From: Paenibacillus sp. SYP-B3998
Lineage (GTDB): Bacteria > Bacillota > Bacilli > Paenibacillales > NBRC-103111
DNA length: 64,000 nt
Assembly (NCBI RefSeq): GCF_010820665.1
Contig: NZ_JAAIKC010000002.1
Location: 248,001 to 312,000, forward strand
Reading direction: 5' to 3'
The position numbers and the translations under genes are program-made. The notes beneath the pieces are model-generated. The model did no database searches, was not told the origin of the DNA, and was given only the letters and a program-made list of their open reading frames with translations. Below are positions 25,097 to 33,546 of this stretch, piece after piece. Positions within the stretch are counted from its first letter, which is position 1; each line of letters starts with the position of its first letter.

Positions 25097-25882
25097 CTAT
25101 GGTCGCACGTATTGAACCTTGATATTTTCTGGTGCTGCGCCTAACTCTTTCACAACCATATCCACAATGGTAACACCTTGGCTTTTCTCTAATTTGTCGC
25201 TTTGCACCGTAATCTTCCACTTGTTACCATCCTGATTTACGATCGCTTGTGGGAAGTCTTTTAATAATCGATCCTGCAATCCTTCTACTTTATCTTGAAC
25301 GTCTGCAAGCTTTTCCAAATCATTATTCGCTTTAACTACGGCCTCAGGCGTTTGCTTGGAATCAACAATAATTCCCATTAAATCGGAGGACTTTTTGCTA
25401 AAAAGTTCATGCTGTTTCATTTGCTCATTTGTGAAATAATCGCCCGCGGAAGTCGTTTTCGCTTGTTCTTCGACTTGTTTAATGATTTGATCGTCAGTTT
25501 TGGCCGTTGTGGTGGACTTCGTCGTTTTCGTTGGATCTACGGTTGTTGTTTTGGATGCATCTGCTTTAACATCCGTTTTAACCTCTGTCTTCACATCTGT
25601 TTTCGTTGTTGTTGTCGCTTGCGTTCCTGTTTTTGGATCTGACTTTGGATCTGTTTTCGTACCCGACTTGGCGTCAACGCCTGTCGTAGCTTTCACATCC
25701 GTTTTCCCAGTTGCAGGATCAACCTGACTCATATCGATTTTTACTTCCTGTGGCTTCGTTGCTGTTTCCGTCGATGCCAGATCGAGCTTGTTCACATCCT
25801 CGGTAAACAAATAATAAGCAGAGAGCACCACCATTAAACTTAACATGGAAACGAGCCAGATTGTTTGTCTTTTTGCATTCAT
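25097..25882 (-). CDS. spoIIIAH: Stage III sporulation protein AH
   Basis: 261 aa. A short cytoplasmic N-terminus and one membrane helix (TIWLVSMLSLMVVLSAYYLF) are followed by an extracytoplasmic region. Residues 40-140 are a Thr/Lys/Asp-rich low-complexity linker, longer than in B. subtilis, then the YscJ-like ring domain (from about 150, including DKVEGLQDRLLKDFPQAIV) that binds SpoIIQ across the intermembrane space. GGAGG precedes the ATG. It is the last of the eight spoIIIA genes and completes the feeding-tube channel between mother cell and forespore. Confidence 0.95.
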   Translation of the reverse strand: MNAKRQTIWLVSMLSLMVVLSAYYLFTEDVNKLDLASTETATKPQEVKIDMSQVDPATGKTDVKATTGVDAKSGTKTDPKSDPKTGTQATTTTKTDVKTEVKTDVKADASKTTTVDPTKTTKSTTTAKTDDQIIKQVEEQAKTTSAGDYFTNEQMKQHELFSKKSSDLMGIIVDSKQTPEAVVKANNDLEKLADVQDKVEGLQDRLLKDFPQAIVNQDGNKWKITVQSDKLEKSQGVTIVDMVVKELGAAPENIKVQYVRP

Positions 25883-25920
25883 TGTATATTCCTCCTTGGA
25901 TTAGTTTATAGGGTTAATCT

Positions 25921-26559
25921 TTATTCACCCGTTTTTCTTGGTAAAATTGAAATGCGATTCGAAGTCACATCAAGACCGCGCTCAACAGCTTCCATCATCA
26001 TTTTTTTCACGGTGAGATTTTCAGCGCCCTTAGCCACAACGATAACGCCTCTAATTTTGGGTTTAATATATTTGAGCACCAGCGGTTTCTGATCTCCTGA
26101 CACTTGGTAGATGACAACTTCACCGCTTCGGGTTACTTGGGAAATGTTGCGTGTCGCTCCATTGGTGTCGCGTTCTGTCGTCATTTGCTGATTATCATTG
26201 TAGTTTTTGTCGACAGTCATTTCTTCTGTAGATTCAATCGTGACCAGCACTTCCACTTCGCCAACGCCAACAATTTTCTGTAAAATATCTTTCAGTTGCG
26301 ATTGGTAGGCAGCTTCATAATCATGAAAGGCGGAGTTTTCTTTGGGCGAGCTTCCCAAAAATGTTTCTTTGCTAGGTGGTGGGGAGGCTCGCCCCGCATT
26401 GATGGGATCAACTTCTTTCACTGTTAAAAAAGAATTCATAATCATCAGCGACGCCCCAAGAAGACCTATTAATACTAACCATAACAGCGTGTTTTTCCTC
26501 TTAGGTCCGCCTGGACCCCCGCCGAATTTCTGCTCCATCCATTGCAGCAATGTTCCCAT
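25921..26559 (-). CDS. spoIIIAG: Stage III sporulation protein AG
   Basis: 212 aa from ATG 26559, with GAGGTGAATCG upstream; an earlier in-frame ATG at 26607 lies inside spoIIIAF and lacks a site. One membrane helix (NTLLWLVLIGLLGASLMI) precedes a ring-forming domain with the conserved LKDILQKIVGVGEVEVLVTI near residue 85 and a C-terminal GVIVVAKGAENL segment. In B. subtilis this domain makes a large ring in the intermembrane space. It starts only 4 nt after spoIIIAF. Confidence 0.95.
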   Translation of the reverse strand: MGTLLQWMEQKFGGGPGGPKRKNTLLWLVLIGLLGASLMIMNSFLTVKEVDPINAGRASPPPSKETFLGSSPKENSAFHDYEAAYQSQLKDILQKIVGVGEVEVLVTIESTEEMTVDKNYNDNQQMTTERDTNGATRNISQVTRSGEVVIYQVSGDQKPLVLKYIKPKIRGVIVVAKGAENLTVKKMMMEAVERGLDVTSNRISILPRKTGE

Positions 26560-26563
26560 CGAT

Positions 26564-27313
26564 TCACCTCGCGATCCTTCCATTCTGTTGTTGAAATTGG
26601 ATGTCAACCTGTGCAGACTTTACCTGCCAATCACGCGTAATTCCTTTGGTAAGCCGCTCGCGTTCTTGTTCTAATCGGGGAGTTAATTGTGCAGCGACGC
26701 TTGCATCTACTTGCTTTGTTTGACTGCTGCCTTGCACCTTGATTTCTTTTTCGAGCCGAATCGGAGCAATGGGTTGGACAGGCTCCATAACGGCAATACT
26801 TTGCTGACCAACAGGCGGTTGAAGCTTCTTCTTGGCTTCTATATCATCAAGGGTCACCTTAATAAGGTTAATACTCGGTTCCCCATTATTGTCGAATTGT
26901 GCAAGCACTTTAACATCTTGAACGACGAAATCTGTTTGTTTTTGTATATCATCCTTCAGAAGCTGCGCTAGCTCGGTTTGAATGATTTGTTGCGACTGCT
27001 TCTGGCCTTGAGCCTTAAGCTTCAGAGCTTCTTTGGTGATGTCATCGAGGGATTTCATGAGGTTTTTTTTTCCGTTGCTTGCTAGTTGAGTCGTTTCATT
27101 TTGTTTTTTTTCAGCTGAGCCAATCAATTCGTCCACGTTCCAATCCTTCTTAAATAGCTGCATCACGGGAGAGAGCAAGGTAAGTAAGACGAATAGGCTC
27201 ATGACGGTTTTGACATACCGCTGCATTGTGCTGCTAGGAAGCAGCAAGTCTACGAAGGTCGCCAGCATGATAACCATGATAACTGACTTCAGCCATCCCC
27301 CTAACCAATCCAT
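26564..27313 (-). CDS. spoIIIAF: Stage III sporulation protein AF
   Basis: 249 aa. Two N-terminal membrane helices (about 5-24 and 34-52, with the family motif LATFVDLLLPSS between them) precede a long Gln/Lys-rich extracytoplasmic domain. A conserved segment (INLIKVTLDD) lies in the middle. It is part of the SpoIIIA channel complex. GGAGTCG lies before the ATG. It sits between spoIIIAE and spoIIIAG, with the usual tight spacing. Confidence 0.94.
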   Translation of the reverse strand: MDWLGGWLKSVIMVIMLATFVDLLLPSSTMQRYVKTVMSLFVLLTLLSPVMQLFKKDWNVDELIGSAEKKQNETTQLASNGKKNLMKSLDDITKEALKLKAQGQKQSQQIIQTELAQLLKDDIQKQTDFVVQDVKVLAQFDNNGEPSINLIKVTLDDIEAKKKLQPPVGQQSIAVMEPVQPIAPIRLEKEIKVQGSSQTKQVDASVAAQLTPRLEQERERLTKGITRDWQVKSAQVDIQFQQQNGRIAR

Positions 27314-27326
27314 CGCACGACTCCTT

Positions 27327-28526
27327 TCAACGCATCATTACCGAAACATTACTAACCGTGATCATGATCGTAATGGCAAGGAAAAACATTAACCCCACGG
27401 CCGCTAGCGCAGCGAATACGTAAATCAAGCTTTTCCCAATTGTCTGCAGGCAGGCAATCATAGGGTTATCGCCTAAAGGCTGCATGATGGCTGCTGACGC
27501 GTTATAAATGAAGGCAAGTATTAGAATTTTGATGGCTGGGAAAGCGCACAGCAGGATGAGGATGACAACTCCAACTAATCCAATGGCATTTTTAACAAGC
27601 AATGATGCACCTATGACCGTTTCCGTCGCATCCGAGAACAATCTCCCCACAACAGGAACGAAGTTACCTGTGATGTACTTCGCCGTGCGAATAGCTACCC
27701 CATCCCTTACAGCCCCTGCAGTCCCTTGTACGGAAATCACACCTAGAAACACAGTAACGAATACCCCCAACATACTGAGACTAATCGTACGAAGCAGATT
27801 GGCTAGCTGTGTTACCTTGTACCTTTCACTCAGTGAGCTCACGATGTGAAGAACAGCAGAAAAAAATAAGAGCGGGAATACAAATACATAAATCGCTGTT
27901 CCGACGGAATGAATCATGAAGACAATCAATGGATGCAAGATGGCAACGGATGTTACATTCCCCATGGAGGCAAGCAACGTTAAGAGCAGCGGAACGATAG
28001 CGACCATGAATTGAATCATGGAGGTAATCGCCGTTTTGGCATAACCAATAGCAACACTAAAACTGTTGATCGCAATAATAATAAGAACCATGTAGGCAAT
28101 CGAATAACCAAGCTTACTAACTGTATTCTTTTCAAATGAGCTTTGGAGCGTTTCCAGAATCATGCTAAACACGGTCAAAATGACGATGGAGGCAAGCAGC
28201 TTACCATTCACGATAATTTCATGGAAAACGTAACTGAGCAGCCCCTTAAATATACTCGACATGCTAATTCCTTTCGTTCCGAGCAGCAGTTCCATGAAGG
28301 TTGGTGTCTTACTTTCCGGGAAAAACCCACCATAATCCTTCATAAGCTTATCCCAATATTGTTCAACCTGATCCGTGTTCAGATGGCTTGCCTGTTCCTT
28401 AATTATGATATCTGTAGGAGATTCCGCGACCGAAGAACCCATCCATCCGAGCCACAGACTCATCGTCATTATGATCAACATCATCCAGCGGTGGTGCGAC
28501 ATCTGGCGCGAATCGTCTAGGATCAT
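27327..28526 (-). CDS. spoIIIAE: Stage III sporulation protein AE
   Basis: 399 aa. A signal-like first helix and at least six further membrane helices fill the C-terminal two thirds; the segment GLLSYVFHEIIVNGKLLASI near residue 90 is a family signature. SpoIIIAE is the multi-spanning core of the SpoIIIA complex. The start ATG 28526 is 10 nt from AAGGAG; another ATG four nucleotides earlier is better spaced but opens a different frame. The gap of 87 nt to spoIIIAD is the longest within the operon. Confidence 0.95.
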   Translation of the reverse strand: MILDDSRQMSHHRWMMLIIMTMSLWLGWMGSSVAESPTDIIIKEQASHLNTDQVEQYWDKLMKDYGGFFPESKTPTFMELLLGTKGISMSSIFKGLLSYVFHEIIVNGKLLASIVILTVFSMILETLQSSFEKNTVSKLGYSIAYMVLIIIAINSFSVAIGYAKTAITSMIQFMVAIVPLLLTLLASMGNVTSVAILHPLIVFMIHSVGTAIYVFVFPLLFFSAVLHIVSSLSERYKVTQLANLLRTISLSMLGVFVTVFLGVISVQGTAGAVRDGVAIRTAKYITGNFVPVVGRLFSDATETVIGASLLVKNAIGLVGVVILILLCAFPAIKILILAFIYNASAAIMQPLGDNPMIACLQTIGKSLIYVFAALAAVGLMFFLAITIMITVSNVSVMMR

Positions 28527-28613
28527 TCATGTACAGCTCCTTAGAGCTTTCGGAAGAGAAAGCTAGCTTCGTAAGCATCTGCTGCAATTTCCATTGGAAA
28601 CTTGCTTGGCGCT

Positions 28614-29003
28614 TTAGGCGGGAAGCAGTTTCACGACGGTTTCAATAATGACAGTCACGATCGGAATTGCCATGACCATAATGAGCACTTTGCCCGATAA
28701 TTCGATCTTTGAGGCTATCGATTCTTGGCCTGCATCTCGTACGATTTGGGCGCCAAATTCGGCTATGTAAGCAACGCCGATAATTTTGAGAATCGTCTTG
28801 AGAAACACCATGTTTACGTTCGATTTCTGCGCCAAATTTTCGAGAACCTGAATGACCGAAGAAATTTTCCCAATCAGGAATAAGAAAATGAGGATACCAG
28901 CAAAGGTGGCCAGTAGAAAAGCAAACATCGGCTTCTGTTCTTTGATGATCAGCGACAAGATAGTGACGATGAGCCCTAGTCCCACAATCTGTATAATTTC
29001 CAT
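28614..29003 (-). CDS. spoIIIAD: Stage III sporulation protein AD
   Basis: 129 aa from ATG 29003 (MEIIQIVGLGLIVTILSLII), preceded by GAGGTGGGCCCA; the longer ORF from 29099 overlaps spoIIIAC out of frame and is not used. Four hydrophobic helices are visible, with the conserved IGVAYIAEFGAQIVRDAG between helices three and four. It is an inner component of the SpoIIIA channel and resembles flagellar/type III export membrane proteins. Confidence 0.95.
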   Translation of the reverse strand: MEIIQIVGLGLIVTILSLIIKEQKPMFAFLLATFAGILIFLFLIGKISSVIQVLENLAQKSNVNMVFLKTILKIIGVAYIAEFGAQIVRDAGQESIASKIELSGKVLIMVMAIPIVTVIIETVVKLLPA

Positions 29004-29013
29004 TGGGCCCACC

Positions 29014-29217
29014 TCATTGAAACAAGAATATCGTTTTGATTTCTTTAAACAAATTATCCAGCATACTGACGACCATAAAGAGCACGACCACAAAGCCAAT
29101 GACCGTGACCCAGTGAGCCATGTCCTCTTTGCCCATTTGCTTAAGCACCGAATGGATCATCGCGATGATGATACCGATGCCGGCGATCTGGAAAATGGCG
29201 TTCACATCTACGTTCAT
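29014..29217 (-). CDS. spoIIIAC: Stage III sporulation protein AC
   Basis: 67 aa from ATG 29217, with GAGGTG 6 nt upstream; a GTG at 29226 is part of that ribosome site. The sequence is MNVDVNAIFQIAGIGIIIAM, then the family stretch SVLKQMGKEDMAHWVTVIGF and a second hydrophobic helix. It is the smallest SpoIIIA protein, with two membrane helices. It ends 10 nt before spoIIIAD. Confidence 0.95.
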   Translation of the reverse strand: MNVDVNAIFQIAGIGIIIAMIHSVLKQMGKEDMAHWVTVIGFVVVLFMVVSMLDNLFKEIKTIFLFQ

Positions 29218-29272
29218 TCCAGGCACCTCACTCTGTTGACAACTTCGCTTGTGAATGGACTAGCTGCTACAT

Positions 29273-29791
29273 CTAATACATCAAGATCGCGATTAACGCT
29301 CCGATCAGCACGCCTAGGCTTTTCCACATTTTTTCGTAGCGCCTTTGCTCATCCCTAGATTCTGTTTCTTCAGCTTGAAGCTGGCTAACGGCTAGACGCA
29401 GATGTTTAACCTGATCGCCACGATCAGTAAGTCCAAGTACGGATCCCAATTGAAGAACCACCTCTTGCTCCACTTGTTTCATGGAGGTTCGCTTCCATAC
29501 ATCCTTGACCGTTTGCTGCCAGATTTCCCGCGTTGATATGCCAACACTCGCAATCAATCGCTCTGATGTTAATCGAAATAACGATGATAGAGGTTCAGAA
29601 ATCTGCTTACTTAGCGAAGCAAACGCCTCTGGAAGCGGCGTAAGCGCGTATATAATTTCTGTTTCCATCCGCTGCAAAGCGCTAATCAACAAACGGATTT
29701 GTTTCGGACGCCTTGCGTAATGAGCAGCCTGAAGGAATCCAAGCAAGGCAGCAGCGCCAATAATGAGAACCGCTCCTACAAACTTAAGCAC
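29273..29791 (-). CDS. spoIIIAB: Stage III sporulation protein AB
   Basis: 172 aa. An N-terminal membrane helix (LKFVGAVLIIGAAALLGFLQ) and a C-terminal one (LGVLIGALIAILMY) enclose a helical domain with the signature RRPKQIRLLISALQRMETEI, similar in fold to GspF-type secretion proteins. GTG 29791 is preceded by AAAGGATG. It ends 55 nt before spoIIIAC. Confidence 0.95.
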   Translation of the reverse strand: MLKFVGAVLIIGAAALLGFLQAAHYARRPKQIRLLISALQRMETEIIYALTPLPEAFASLSKQISEPLSSLFRLTSERLIASVGISTREIWQQTVKDVWKRTSMKQVEQEVVLQLGSVLGLTDRGDQVKHLRLAVSQLQAEETESRDEQRRYEKMWKSLGVLIGALIAILMY

Positions 29792-29804
29792 TATTCATCA
29801 TCCT

Positions 29805-30782
29805 TTACCTGCGCGTTTGCGAGACAAGCGGCCTACCTGCACGATCCAAAACCCGAAACGGCGCTTGCTCGCCCTTCCTTCGATCCAAAATGACATATCG
29901 ATTAAACACCCCCTCTTCCATTAAAAGTTTCAAAACGGGCCTCAAACGTACATCTTCATAATCAGAACCATGTGCAGTGGCCATAACGCGAATCCCCGCG
30001 TGAAGCGCTTCATGAATCGCAATTGCATCTTCGGGTCGACCGATCTCGTCCACAACAAGCACCTCTGGAGAAAGCGAACGGATCATCATCATCATGCCTT
30101 CCGCCTTTGGACAACCATCCAAAATATCGGTCCGAGGCCCCATGTCGAACTTTGGCACCCCTTTAACACACGCGGCTAGCTCGGAACGTTCATCAACGAT
30201 GCCTACTTTACGACCTGTTTGAGCAGAACCGATTACTCCCCAATCACCACGGCTTACAAGCCTGGCCAAATCTCGAACTAGCGTGGTTTTACCTTGCTGA
30301 GGCGATGAAATGATGAGCGTATGATGAATGTTTTGCACGAGGGGGTCGTAAAGGAACGGCACAATCGCTTTACCTACACCTTCAATATCACGAGCAATCC
30401 GAATATTGAAGGAGCTGACATCGCGAATTTGTTTCACTCGTCCTTGTTCGAGTATGGTACGACCGGCCAGTCCTACACGATGACCGCCAACGATCGTAAT
30501 ATAACCTCTTCGCAGTTCTTCTTCATAGGTATAAAGGGAATGATTCGTCAACTGCTCCAGCAAAGAGATGCAATCTTGATGAGTTGGCTTGTAAGCCTCA
30601 GCTTCCTTTTTTACCATCTGACCCTGCGCGTCCAAGAAGGCGTAGCGATCGTCATAACTGATCTCAAGCGGCCTTGATTCTCTGACTCGTATTTCTTCAA
30701 CACTAGCTTGTACATTGCTTGGCAGCCGCGAAAGAATGAGTCTAAGAGAGTGAGGCAGCAGGCTAATAATGGAATCCAACAT
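29805..30782 (-). CDS. spoIIIAA: Stage III sporulation protein AA (ATPase)
   Basis: 325 aa from ATG 30782; TTG 30800 forms part of the GGAGG site. It is a secretion-type ATPase: the N-terminal domain ends in GYITIVGGHRVGLAGR, then Walker A SSPQQGKTTLVRDLAR near residue 163 and Walker B EVLVVDEIGRPEDA near residue 240. It probably powers the SpoIIIA-SpoIIQ channel from the mother cell. It is the first gene of the operon and lies directly behind a sigma-E type promoter. Confidence 0.97.
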   Translation of the reverse strand: MLDSIISLLPHSLRLILSRLPSNVQASVEEIRVRESRPLEISYDDRYAFLDAQGQMVKKEAEAYKPTHQDCISLLEQLTNHSLYTYEEELRRGYITIVGGHRVGLAGRTILEQGRVKQIRDVSSFNIRIARDIEGVGKAIVPFLYDPLVQNIHHTLIISSPQQGKTTLVRDLARLVSRGDWGVIGSAQTGRKVGIVDERSELAACVKGVPKFDMGPRTDILDGCPKAEGMMMMIRSLSPEVLVVDEIGRPEDAIAIHEALHAGIRVMATAHGSDYEDVRLRPVLKLLMEEGVFNRYVILDRRKGEQAPFRVLDRAGRPLVSQTRR

Positions 30783-30822
30783 AGGCAGACATGCCTCCAA
30801 GTTGAGCTATTTTCTATATTTA

Positions 30823-30850
30823 TTTGTATGCCTAATAGAAAGAAATATGA
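30823..30850 (-). promoter_or_regulatory. Sigma-E type promoter of the spoIIIA operon
   Basis: On the minus strand TCATATT (30844-30850) and CATACAAA (30823-30830) are 13 nt apart. This matches the sigma-E consensus KMATATT-N13-14-CATACANT with a single mismatch in the -10. It lies about 40 nt before the spoIIIAA start, where a mother-cell promoter is known in B. subtilis. Confidence 0.75.
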
Positions 30851-30854
30851 CAGA

Positions 30855-31121
30855 TTACTTTTTCAAAATCCCAATAAAAATACAACTTACCCCTACTAAC
30901 ACCCAAAGCATTTTGCCAAATGATAGTTTTTCAGCAATACCTACTAGACCAATAGTCGTCGTTGCTAGAAGTACTAGAGGGCCTACTAGAGCGAGTCCTG
31001 TATTCACCAACAGAGCCTTCTCGATCGTCGCCAATCGAAGCATGATAATCGCCGCAATAATCTCAATGCTTCCTGACATTAACCTTAGGGATGCCATACT
31101 TAGCACAATTTTGTTAATCAA
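30855..31121 (-). CDS. yqhV: YqhV-family membrane protein
   Basis: 88 aa with three hydrophobic helices (about 15-33, 38-60 and 66-86). The sequence LRLMSGSIEIIAAIIMLRLA is typical of YqhV. Its position directly before spoIIIAA is the same as in B. subtilis, where yqhV is sporulation-linked but of unknown function. The start is a TTG at 31121 with GGGAGGG about 9 nt upstream. It ends only 5 nt before the sigma-E promoter of spoIIIA. Confidence 0.9.
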   Translation of the reverse strand: MINKIVLSMASLRLMSGSIEIIAAIIMLRLATIEKALLVNTGLALVGPLVLLATTTIGLVGIAEKLSFGKMLWVLVGVSCIFIGILKK

Positions 31122-31192
31122 TTTTCACTTCCCTCCCTTAACAAGGATAATCTTTACGCACTACCTTTAGTCGAACTTCTCAGAATTCCAAC

Positions 31193-31339
31193 TTATACCG
31201 CAGGCGTACTTCTGAATACCTGGAGCACCTGCCAAGGCCTCCCTTTAATGTAAGGAACAATTTTTAGGTGGGATCCAAACGTAACGATCAGATCGCGAAG
31301 CACTCGAACGTTTCGATTAATTGAGGGCAGTGGTAGCAA
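31193..31339 (-). CDS. Possible small protein (48 aa), unrecognised
   Basis: An in-frame TTG-started ORF reading LLPLPSINRNVRVLRDLIVT, continuing FGSHLKIVPYIKGRPW and ending VLQVFRSTPAV. The mix of alternating hydrophobic, basic and Pro/Gly residues is that of a folded peptide, not of low-complexity noise. The ribosome site is weak (TTAGGG 11 nt upstream) and the start codon is uncertain. It is followed after about 70 nt by yqhV in the same direction and is divergent from comA. No known family is recognised. It explains most of the otherwise gene-free 31122-31463 interval. Confidence 0.4.
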   Translation of the reverse strand: MLPLPSINRNVRVLRDLIVTFGSHLKIVPYIKGRPWQVLQVFRSTPAV

Positions 31340-31390
31340 TCTCTATTAACCCTAACTTATGCACGCTCGTCTGATTTTAGGCATGATGGG

Positions 31391-31419
31391 CACCACCCCA
31401 TATGAAAATGCATAGGATG
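31391..31419 (+). promoter_or_regulatory. Sigma-K-like promoter of comA-comB
   Basis: CACC (31391-31394), a 16-nt spacer and CATAGGATG (31411-31419) match the sigma-K pattern mACm-N16-17-CATAnnnTA except at the last base. It is 45 nt before the comA start. Sulfolactate is a known B. subtilis spore constituent, so late sporulation control is plausible. Confidence 0.5.
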
Positions 31420-31463
31420 AAAACATAAATGAACCTACAAAGGGATAGTGAGGAGATTTACCG

Positions 31464-32270
31464 ATGAAAGTAACCTCTGATCTGAATTGGAATCCGGTTT
31501 TGGCCGATCCCACGGGGCAAAGGCAGGCCAAACCTAGGACTCTTGGCAAAACAATGGTGATGGATAAAGGCTTGGGATTGAACGCCTTTGAAGATTTACT
31601 TAGCACTTCTGGAGAGCATTTGGATATGATCAAACTTGGCTTTGGCACTTCTCCGCTTTACCCTCAGAATCTTCTAAAGAAAAAAATTGACATGGCCAGA
31701 TCCAGCGGAATTTGTATTTATCCGGGTGGTACATTTCTGGAAGTTGCGATTGCTCAAAACGCGGTATCCTCCTTTTTTGACATGATTATTATGCTTGGTT
31801 TTACGGGTCTTGAAGTATCAGACGGTACGATTGAAGTGGAGCGGAGATTAAGAAACGAGCTCATTTTGAGAGGTTTAGAAGAAGGTCTGCAAGTCGTTAC
31901 CGAGTACGGCAAAAAGGGTTGGGGGTCATCCATCGAGCTTGATGAATTAATTGAGACCATTACGATTGACGCTCAATTCGGAGCTGAACTGATTACGATT
32001 GAAGCGCGTGAATCCGGAATGGGTGTTGGCATATTTGACAAAGAGGGAAACTGTAAAGACGAAGAATTGCAAAAAGTTCTTTCCGGCATTCCAAATCAAC
32101 ATTTATTGCTCTGGGAAGCGCCACTAAAAAACCAGCAAGTGCATTTGATGCAGCTGTTAGGACCGAATATTCACTTGGGTAACATCTCCACACACGACAT
32201 CATATCCCTGGAAGCTTTACGTAGAGGACTTCGGTCCGACACGCTGTCCTTCGGCACCAGAAAGGAATAA
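31464..32270 (+). CDS. comA: Phosphosulfolactate synthase
   Basis: 268 aa, a TIM-barrel enzyme that adds sulfite to phosphoenolpyruvate to give (R)-phosphosulfolactate. Family segments include PRTLGKTMVMDKGLGLNAFE near residue 22, DMIKLGFGTSPLYP near residue 55, IYPGGTFLEVAI near 87 and FGLEVSDGTIE-like GLEVSDGTIEV near 117. ATG 31464 has GAGGAGATTTA upstream. It overlaps no gene and precedes comB by 3 nt. In B. subtilis the homologs yitD and yitC make 3-sulfolactate for the spore. The name is that of the coenzyme M pathway enzyme and has nothing to do with competence ComA. Confidence 0.92.
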   Translation: MKVTSDLNWNPVLADPTGQRQAKPRTLGKTMVMDKGLGLNAFEDLLSTSGEHLDMIKLGFGTSPLYPQNLLKKKIDMARSSGICIYPGGTFLEVAIAQNAVSSFFDMIIMLGFTGLEVSDGTIEVERRLRNELILRGLEEGLQVVTEYGKKGWGSSIELDELIETITIDAQFGAELITIEARESGMGVGIFDKEGNCKDEELQKVLSGIPNQHLLLWEAPLKNQQVHLMQLLGPNIHLGNISTHDIISLEALRRGLRSDTLSFGTRKE

Positions 32271-32273
32271 TTC

Positions 32274-32993
32274 ATGCATATCGATGTGGTTGCCAACATC
32301 GGAGAGGCTAGATCCGACGAATTTATTCACAAGACCGTCATTGTCATTGATGTTCTTCGTGCCACAAGCACGATGATTGCCGCGCTATCTAATGGATGTC
32401 AGTCCATCATTCCGGTAGAAACCGTCCTGCAAGCCAAAGAATTGCACAAACCGGGGGACCTGCTCGGAGGCGAGCGGTATTGCAAAAAAATCTTTGGCTT
32501 TCATCTTGGAAATTCACCCCAAGAATATACAAGAAAAGCCGTAGAAGGCAGACGAATTATCCTCACGACAACGAACGGCACGAGAGGCATTCAAAAAGCA
32601 ACAAAAGCGGAGCACGTGCTGGCAGGAGCACTGACAAACAGCAATGCATGTGCAAATACGGCTGTACATTTCAAACGAGATGTAGTCATCCTATGCGCAG
32701 GAACGCAGGACGTTTTCTCTTTAGAGGATGGGTTGTGCGCGGGACTCATCTTGGATGAACTTAGCGGCATTCTTGGTACCAAACAGCTTACTATAAACGA
32801 TTTCGGTTTAGCGATGCAAAGTTGTTATTTACAAACAAAGGATACACTCTTGGAAGCATTGCTTGCATGTACCAATGGAAAGAAATTATGCAAGCTCGGA
32901 TTTCAAGAAGATCTGATTTCTTGCAGCAAAGTTAATAGTACAGAACATGTCCCCATTCTAGAACGTCATCAACTGGTGCTGCATACCAAGTAA
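32274..32993 (+). CDS. comB: 2-phosphosulfolactate phosphatase
   Basis: 239 aa. The start MHIDVVANIGEARSDEF, the loop VIDVLRATSTMIAALSNGC, GGERYCKKIFGFHLGNSPQEY and LTTTNGTRGIQKA are all typical of ComB phosphatase, which removes phosphate from phosphosulfolactate to give sulfolactate. AAAGGAATAATTC at the end of comA supplies its ribosome site, so the pair is translated together. No clear terminator follows; a run of ten C bases lies 40 nt downstream. Confidence 0.92.
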   Translation: MHIDVVANIGEARSDEFIHKTVIVIDVLRATSTMIAALSNGCQSIIPVETVLQAKELHKPGDLLGGERYCKKIFGFHLGNSPQEYTRKAVEGRRIILTTTNGTRGIQKATKAEHVLAGALTNSNACANTAVHFKRDVVILCAGTQDVFSLEDGLCAGLILDELSGILGTKQLTINDFGLAMQSCYLQTKDTLLEALLACTNGKKLCKLGFQEDLISCSKVNSTEHVPILERHQLVLHTK

Positions 32994-33081
32994 TCCCTCA
33001 GCCCAACTTACGATAGCGTTCTAAAAAGCCCCCCCCCCTCATAGACTAGGATTGACTACTCATAAGACAAGGGGTTTTGGC

Positions 33082-33546
33082 ATGAACGGCGATTTGCTCT
33101 TGGTTATTCTTATCATTATCGGATTGCTCGGTCGATCACCAATTATTACGACGGCTGCCTGCATTCTGCTCGCCTTCAAATTGCTCGGTCTTGATCGTTA
33201 CTTGCCTACAGTTGAGCGAAGAGGATTAGAAATCGGGCTGCTCTTTTTGACGATGGGTGTGCTCGTTCCATTCGCGAGTGAGCGCATTTCGTATAAAGAT
33301 ATTATCTCTGTATTTACAACATGGCCTGGAATTATCGCTCTCATTGGCGGAGCGATCGCTACGTATATGAATGGCAAAGGGCTAGAATTATTAAAAATAG
33401 ACCCACAATTAATTGTGGGCCTCGTCATTGGTTCTATTTTTGGCATTATCTTTATGCGCGGTATTCCGGTAGGTCCGCTGATGGCCGCCGGAATCACTGC
33501 TTTTTTATTGAAACTGGCTTACTTTATCGCTGATAAGCTTAGCTAG
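33082..33546 (+). CDS. DUF441-family membrane protein
   Basis: 154 aa from ATG 33082 with AAGGGG upstream; an earlier in-frame TTG/ATG region at 33052 lacks a site. Five hydrophobic segments are visible, and the arrangement [20 protein letters not shown] with [20 protein letters not shown] is the DUF441 (YtwI/YeaL) signature. The function is unknown. It is convergent with aspartate kinase, whose stop codon lies directly next to its own. Confidence 0.9.
   Translation: MNGDLLLVILIIIGLLGRSPIITTAACILLAFKLLGLDRYLPTVERRGLEIGLLFLTMGVLVPFASERISYKDIISVFTTWPGIIALIGGAIATYMNGKGLELLKIDPQLIVGLVIGSIFGIIFMRGIPVGPLMAAGITAFLLKLAYFIADKLS

Noticed and set aside
28614..29099. Extended SpoIIIAD from 29099
   Set aside because: The extra 32 residues overlap spoIIIAC in another frame, and ATG 29003 has a good ribosome site.
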